This document shows, one piece after another, positions 57,656 to 64,000 of a stretch of 64,000 nucleotides of DNA (positions within the stretch are counted from its first letter, which is position 1; every line of letters begins with the position of its first letter). Below the pieces are notes generated by a model that saw only the letters and a list, made by a program, of their open reading frames with translations, had not been told where the DNA came from and searched no databases. A program made the translations under genes and the position numbers. The DNA is taken from NCBI GenBank assembly GCA_003260075.1, contig QLIY01000440.1:1-64000 (forward strand), read 5' to 3'. The DNA comes from Phallusia mammillata. Its lineage: Eukaryota; Chordata; Ascidiacea; Phlebobranchia; Ascidiidae.

Positions 57656-60600
57656 TCATTCACGTTTGTTTGGTAATGGATATTGTATCTTCTTTATTTT
57701 AATAGAGCATTTATGTGTCATATTGTGAAACCTAATATCACAATTAACAGTATAATTGTAATCCAAATAAGTGAAGGGTACAGTGAAAGCATAATTTAAA
57801 GATTTAACAACCATCTCACTGGTTTTTTGCACACATACAACGAAAACGACTAATAGAAGAAAGCAACAAAATACTTTCCGATATCCACATATCTGTTTCA
57901 TCCCTGCAAAAAAATGTTGATCAATTGTTTTGCTGACATACACTATTAAAAATAGTTCAAAAAACTTACTTGTTTTTTTTACTGGAGGTACACTTTCAAA
58001 ATCCAGAACCAATGCACCTAATAAAAATTAGAGAAACATATTTAAACGAAAGACACCTATTTGATTTAGTCAAACTGTAGTGAAATGCCTTGTGTAAAAC
58101 CTTGATGTAGAACGAACTGGCGGCATAGTTCGTCAGAAAACATATCTGTCTGATTTTTTAGCAACGCGATAACTTTGTCGTTCGTCAATTGTACGTTAAA
58201 GAATAATCTTTTTATTGTGCAGTGCTTTGCATAGAAACATGGGTGGTTAGGGCGTAACAGGCTTAGACTGAACTCGTTGTGAAGGGACTTTTTAACAACG
58301 TATAGCCGCAAATAACCAAGTCATATATATGGGTTGTTGAATAAACTGAATGACAACCAAATATTGTTTACTTGTGTTAGAAAACGGTCAATCAACAATT
58401 ATACATGACATTTACCTGAGGGTATTTGCAAGCTGTTCTCTAGTGACGTTGATTGGGTACTCGGTTCTTCTTCGAATGTTAAATGTACTTGTCCATCTGC
58501 ATAAGATACTGAGTTTAATTTGCTGTTTTGAATAGTCGATTGATAAGGCCAGCATATTTCCCACGGGTTGTAGCTTATTTCTTAGCTAACCCATATATTG
58601 TATCAGCTGTACGTAACTATTCGTTATCTGGGATGAATACCAGTTGTTATAGGGTATAGTGTTATCGCATATTCCCCGAAAATCTCACTTTGCCCTACTT
58701 CTTTATGCCTTGTGTAAAACGTTGCTTTAAAACAAACCTAAAGGCAATGGTCGTTTGAAACATATCTGCCTGATTATAAGCAACGCGATATCCTGATATT
58801 GTCGCTTCTAAACCGTGCAATATTGAATTGTACATGCTGCTTGCGCAAGGTATTGTGTTGTAGCACGGGTGGTGGGTCGTAAGATGCTCAGACTAAAATC
58901 ACTGCAAAGTGACTTTTTTTTAGCTAAGTGGTCCCATAGATACCAAGTCACAAAATGCTCTAAATGAGTAACTGAATGAAAATCAAATATTGTTTACTTT
59001 ATAGGTATAAAACGGTCAATTACCAATTTTAAATGATCTTTACCTGAGGGTGTTCGCAAGTTGTTGTCCGGTGGTGTTGATGGGATACTTGGTTCTTCTT
59101 CGAAAGTTAAATTTACTTGTCCACCTGCATAAAATACTGAGGTTAATTTGCAGTTTTGATTGCGCAATGTATTGTGTTGTAGCATGAGTGGTGGGGCTTA
59201 TCACGCTTAGACATATTTTTTTAGCAAAGTACATTTTTTTTCAACAAAGTAGTCCCACAAAGATTATGCTTTGTTAGGCAAACTGAATGACAACCAAATA
59301 TCGTTTACTTATTTTTCGAAACGATGCAGAGTTTGTAAGTCTTGCCTATAGATTTTTTTTGAAAAACGGGCTCTATTCGGACCTGTTTTTTTGTCCGCAT
59401 TTTTCAAAGATAAACGTTCTAGCTAAGCATATTTGCTGGACTTAACCTATTTCCCTATGACCTCAAAACGTGTATATTATCTATTATTGTCAAGTTTATC
59501 CTAAAGCTTACTCATGTATTGTCTCAGTCATGTAACTATTTGATATCATTTTTATTTTTTATTTTTACAAGGTTTTATTTACACGTGGCAACAAAACTCA
59601 CCGTGGCCTGCTTCTTTAAAGTTCCTATCAAAATCCTCAAGACAAGCGTTCCTTGTCAAAGAATCTATTTGTGCATCTAGCGCTTCGGAAACGCTATTCA
59701 TTTCTGTTTCATTTAAAGATTTACATGCTTCAGCAAGCATCTCTACAACTAAAAAAACAAAATAATGTGTTTAAATATCGTAGTTTTTGGAGGTTGATAA
59801 CTTGTTTAGTGTGACAGCTGCCTACCTGTTTGCAATAAAGGTCGGGCTTCTGGAGCCTTACTGAGGCACATATTCATTAACGTTTGCAGAGCACAAAATA
59901 TGGCAAGGTCCTTTGGTTCACCAATTTGTTGCTTTACGTTCTCAACCACGGCCATGTCTGGTACCAAACCCTCGCGAATATGGTATTCCAGGACGTAGTC
60001 AGGTCTGTCCACATTTTCAAATGCCAGTGTTCTGGTCAAAATTTCGTAGATCACGATTCCATAACTGCAAAAAACATCAACTTCTGTTATATTTACCAAA
60101 CGGAAATCACAAATCTATTCTGAACCTATAAAACTTTTAACATAAAATACATAGGCAAATTATGTTAGCACAATAATAATAAAAAAGTGACCGGTGAAAA
60201 GTACAGTTTAAAAGTCCTGATTTGTATTACCTGTAACAATCCATTTGTGGTGTTCTCTGCTTGCATGGGTATTTCAAAAATTCTGGCGCTGCATACCGGA
60301 GAGTGTGCTGCGTCGTAGGTTGAACTCGGAACGACCCAGTTGTAAAGTATTTAGCCGACCGTTGTATATTTGTTGCTCCCAAATCTCCCAGCCTTGCACA
60401 CCAGTCGAAGGAAATAAAAACATTTTGTGACTTAACGTCTCCATGCACAAATGCCCGCTTAGGGTCATGTTCATGCAAATAAACAAGGCCCTTGGCAATA
60501 TCAAGTGCAAGTTTGCCCCGCAAAGACCATGGAATTTGGGGATACTTATCCTTGTTTGTCAAGAGATCTTCCAAATGTCCTCGTTCTTCCAAAGAAAAAA

Positions 60601-60911
60601 TCATGCCAATGTAGTCAACCCACTTAACTAGGCCATGAAATTGCGTGATGTTTTTGTGGTGAAGTCTTGCATTTACCATTGCCTCTCTTTCAATTCTGCA
60701 TCACAAAGACATTGTGTTTTAGTTTTTTTGCGATCGTTAAATACTGTTACATACAACTTACTTGCTAATAACATTTTTACCGCTTTGCTCAACTGCTGGC
60801 AGACGTTTTATTGCTACTAGACCATATTCTTTGTGCCAACATCTTCGAACCTCACCAATTTCCTCCGCATCCCAAATATTTGCAAAAGTCGGTTTTCATA
60901 CACTCTGCCAT
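57656..60911 (-). pseudogene. IRAK/RIP-like kinase with C-terminal hydrophobic anchor, frameshifted
   Basis: Eight exons on the minus strand: 60762-60911, 60231-60695, 59826-60064, 59602-59748, 59044-59124, 58416-58496, 57970-58017 and 57656-57903. Phases agree across all introns but the total is one base over a multiple of three, because exon 1 has an extra base in the glycine loop (frame YLGCGG switches to GEVRRC). Corrected length would be 485 aa. Kinase features: VAIK lysine 35, HGDVKSQN at 134-141, DLG instead of DFG at 154-156, AAPE near 190, and DCYSYG at the exon joint. After the kinase come two 27-residue repeats (GQVNLTFEEEP and GQVHLTFEEEP), one exon each. A strongly hydrophobic stretch VFCCFLLLVVFVVCV (about 413-427) and a 58-residue tail with NYT and NMT sites follow. 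Type: tyrosine-kinase-like. If the extra base is an error the gene is intact. Confidence 0.75.
58084..59130 (-). repeat. tandem duplication carrying the linker exon
   Basis: The linker exons at 58416-58496 and 59044-59124 are each followed downstream by a related intron block: 58084-58410 and 58700-59030 share TGCCTTGTGTAAAAC, CTGATT and GCAACGCGATA. A third related block without the exon is at 61030-61270, upstream of the kinase. Confidence 0.7.
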
Positions 60912-62566
60912 TACAAATCCTTTAATTCTAGTGTGTTATGTTCCAGGATAACCGAAACTCGAGTTAAAAACGAACAGACCTTTTAACTGTGACTTTAGCC
61001 AACCTCTATATACTGACTAGTACCCAAGTAACTTGTTTAAATAGTTCTGGACAAAGACCCAGCGGCACCGTTCGTCTGAAAACATATATTCCTATTTATT
61101 GGCAACGCGATAACTTGACATTGTCGTTCGGCAACCGTGCGATATTGGACAATAGTTAGATGGCGCAATTTACTGTTTAGGCGCACGGGGGCGTGTCACG
61201 TTCAGAGTATACTCTTTCTGTAGGGACTTTTTTCAACAAAGCAGGCCCAAAGTGACCAAATCATAAATATGCTTTCAGTTGGCAACAAAGCATTTATTCT
61301 GCAAAATTAAGTGCTTGTACAACTTTCTAACTAAATATATATTAGACCGTTTTGTCCGCCAAACATAAGCACTAGACTCAAACAAGAAAGGAGTTACGAA
61401 ATGGAATAAATAACGACAATGATACATACTGGTGAACAAGCACTTGTTAATATAGCAAAATATTTTAAATGCACACATGTAATAATTTGCTAAAGATGTT
61501 GAATCGGAAAGCAATGGTTTCGGTAATATTATTTGTCGAGAAATGTTTTTTGACATAGGTTAACCCAAAATTGCTGATATTTGTTTTTAGACTCGGATAA
61601 AACTCCGCAATAAGTCAACTACACCTTTATAAAAGCTTATTATTGGAATTGCAGCAAGGCGCTTTAATTCCCCCTGCTATGTTTCGCTTGTTCGGTTTTG
61701 TCCTATAAAGATGTTTTGACGGTCACCAGTCGTTTAAATTTTCTTGGTAACAAATTTAAGCTTCATTGCTCCTAACTTAACCGTATTATGCTTTAAATTC
61801 AGCCTGTGCTGCTTTGTATGCACGTCCTGTTGAAAGCATTAAAGCTGTCTTAAAAAGTTACTGCAAGTACAAGTTAGTTTACCATGGAAATTCAGCAATG
61901 ACAAAACCTGCGATCAACAAGCAGTATTTATCAATTTTCGTTTTTTTTCTGTGTATAAACAGAAGGAAAGACGCATGCACACTCCTTTGTGTTAATGGTG
62001 TAGCGATTGAAAATACACTTTGTTGTAAACAACTGTAATTCAAAATAGCAGGTATTGAGCTACACTAAAGCTAATTATTATTCAGCGCGAGAGACACATA
62101 AGTTAGGGAATAATCATTGAGTATAAACCCTTTAGGTGCTTTACAGATTTTACCCTGTGCTTTAGTCTGGACTTTAGTCTGCGTTTTACATCTGTAGTTA
62201 AATATCTTTTATTGTTAGTTTTTAGGGGCACAAAATGTTGTTAAACAAATAGCTCGTATGGAAAGGTGTATTAAACTGTCTGGTTTAACCTTCTCTCTAC
62301 CATTTTTAAGCCTGAGGCTGTATTTTGTTTTTTAAATCGTCAGAAGAGTTCGATGATCTCGGTGATATTTGCTAAGACAAATATTTAAATGGTTCTCAAA
62401 ACCAAACGTACCGGTGCGTGACTTGTTCTAGACGCGTTTTAGTTGAAAAAGTAAGTTTTCATCACAGGCAAACTGTAGAGCTAATGGGTTGTTTAGTGTT
62501 TAGTTAGTGTGTTAGCATAGCCGATGGCTACAGTTTCACCTGAGTAAGAGTTCATGTCTAATCACC
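60912..62566. other. region between two divergent kinase genes
   Basis: The two kinase start codons (60911 minus, 62567 plus) lie 1655 bp apart. 61030-61580 is repeat-like sequence shared with the kinase introns and 57295-57390. The rest, including about 61600-62560, holds no recognised coding exon and may contain both promoters. Confidence 0.45.
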
Positions 62567-63944
62567 ATGGAAACTACGTGTGGAAAGATTTTTGATGCAA
62601 CTCAGTTTGTTACAAGCAGTGATACCAGCTGGTTCTTGGGTTGTGGTGGTTGTGGAGAGGCAAGAAAATGTTTGCACGATGGAAAACCTGTAGTTGTAAA
62701 GCGGTTGACCCACAAGGACGAAAGGTACAGTGTTTTATGACGGTTTAGCAGTTCTAGCTATATTTTCCATATTCTGTTGCAGACATATAAAATATGGTTT
62801 CGCCAACGCTCGTTCAGGCACAAGTTTTATTAAAATGGTAGTTAACGGACAAAAACCTCAGGTTTGATTTGTGGGCAGTGTTGCCAAGTCAAATTCTCAA
62901 AAGGTACAACTCTGCTGGGCAAAACTAGCGCTACCAGCAGTATTGCCGGCACTCGATATAATAAACCAGCCCAATTGGGCTGGAAACCCGCTTTAGCCAC
63001 ACTCGATGTGCGTTGTGCTAAGAAATTGCTTTGTCATCCTTTGCTATACTGTTCCTTGTTTTACGTCGCAGTGAGTCAAGACTGCAACGGGAACTGAAAA
63101 TCCACAGCCGTATTCAGAATTCACCTCATGTTGTAAAACTATACGGCCTAGTCAAGTGGCTTGGTTTTACGGCTCTTGTGCTGGAATACGTATCAAGAGG
63201 AAACTTTTTAGATATTCTGACATCCAAGAAAAAGTACAAGACCCTACCTTGGGGCGTAAGATTGAACATTTTATGCAACATTGCCGACGCTTTGATCCAT
63301 TTGCACGAGAACTGTGGCAACCGAGAGTTTATTCATGGGGATGTGAAATCGGAGAACGTTTTAATAACCGAAGACTTTTCGGCTAAGCTATCTGATTTCG
63401 GAGCCACGAACACGAGGAAACGTGCTAGGTCTGACTACGACTCTATGGGTGTAAAACGAACAACCCAGAGGACATCATTATATACGGCACCCGAATTGCT
63501 AAAAGATAACAATCAAGACCGAACAGTGGAAACAGATGTGTACAGGTAAATAGTGTAAAGATGGTGTACTGTTGTTTGTACGGTTTCCTGGCAAACCTAA
63601 GCAAACAAATCAACAGCACGCCATATCGAAGAGCAAACATCTTAAGTAAAGACTTTTTGTCCGATACTTATTTTCACTGCGCGCATTTACATACAATTTT
63701 CACAGCTTTGGATGCTTCATATACGACACTATTACCAGAATTCCAGTGTTCAGTGATGCACAGCGTCCAAGCCTTGTTGTAGAATTCAACATACAGAAGG
63801 GTGTGAAGCCGAACGATCAACGCATTGAAAGCGTCCGAATAAAACTTCAAACCGACAAGGAACGTTCTGTATTTCAACAGTTAGTGGAAATCCATGAACA
63901 GTGCTTGAATTTGGAACCCAATAATCGACCCATCCTTTGTGAAA
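62567..63944 (+). CDS. IRAK/RIP-like kinase, 3' end off the window
   Basis: Three exons on the plus strand: 62567-62724, 63072-63545 and 63706-63944, with matching phases. The ATG at 62567 has a good context (CACCATGG). Glycine loop LGCGGCGEARKC at 24-35, lysine 45 in VVVKRL, HGDVKSEN at 141-148, DFG at 161-163, APE at 192-194 and DVYSFG at 209-213. The third exon has the same length (239 nt) and phase as the kinase exon 59826-60064 of the divergent neighbour. It probably ends at GAAA|GTAATG, so linker exons are expected beyond 64000. A stop also follows 13 bases after that donor if unspliced. Unlike its neighbour it has no frameshift and keeps DFG, so it is the better candidate for an active kinase. 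HGD in place of HRD is typical of IRAK-like kinases. Confidence 0.85.
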
Positions 63945-64000
63945 GTAATGGCTTTTAGAACTGTTAGTTGTTGCGCTTGGTAAACATTATGAGTAAATTC

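Noticed and set aside
1..64000. CRISPR array, bacterial operon or phage features
   Set aside because: Introns, poly-A signals, hAT elements and animal-type domains show a eukaryotic genome; no regularly spaced repeats were seen.

Overview
The window looks like a 64 kb piece of an A+T-rich invertebrate animal genome. Most protein-coding genes have short exons with GT-AG (one GC-AG) introns of about 100-700 bp, and hAT-type DNA transposons and a tRNA-derived SINE are scattered between them. The gene content (beta-gamma crystallins with one exon per Greek-key motif, an IAP, IRAK/RIP-like kinases) best fits a tunicate such as an ascidian. This is an inference from gene structure; no species-specific sequence was recognised. 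Nearly all genes lie on the minus strand.

Positions 1-44.7 kb hold a tandem array of beta-gamma crystallin genes, all on the minus strand. Each motif-A exon is about 122 nt and each motif-B exon about 127 nt (124 nt when terminal). They follow a 9-nt first exon that encodes three residues, normally M-x-K (21 nt in one gene). From left to right: the upstream region of a gene off the left edge; a two-domain pseudogene (934-2354); a lone decayed motif (3290-3411); a five-domain gene (6393-9966); an intact two-domain gene (12665-14043); a second five-domain gene with one exon replaced by poly-C (17738-21312); a gene cut off near a transposon cluster (24503-24948); two intact two-domain genes in a 3.9 kb near-identical tandem duplication (27678-29059 and 31565-32952); a copy lacking its second domain (35559-36195); a copy with a stop at codon 2 (38811-40486); and a single-motif gene (43598-44728). 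The five-domain genes keep the remains of a former first exon in a middle intron, so the array records two neighbouring genes fusing into one. A separate cysteine-rich exon recurs upstream of several of these genes and differs between copies mostly at silent sites.

Positions 44.7-49.1 kb are non-coding and hold diverged direct duplications and single-N assembly joins. Positions 49.1-52.4 kb hold a complete seven-exon IAP gene (BIR-BIR-UBA-RING, 543 aa, minus strand). Positions 57.7-60.9 kb hold an IRAK/RIP-like kinase on the minus strand with a duplicated linker exon, a predicted C-terminal hydrophobic anchor, and a frameshift in its glycine loop. A divergent paralogue on the plus strand starts at 62567 and runs off the right edge. 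An IAP beside two IRAK/RIP-like kinases suggests a cell-death or innate-immune signalling neighbourhood, but that link rests on families and proximity only.

A recurrent oddity is G/C homopolymers (10-61 nt) at the junctions of direct duplications or in place of missing sequence. Two blocks bounded by single Ns repeat nearby sequence. Both patterns may be assembly artefacts joining haplotypes or reads, so copy numbers and pseudogene calls need care.
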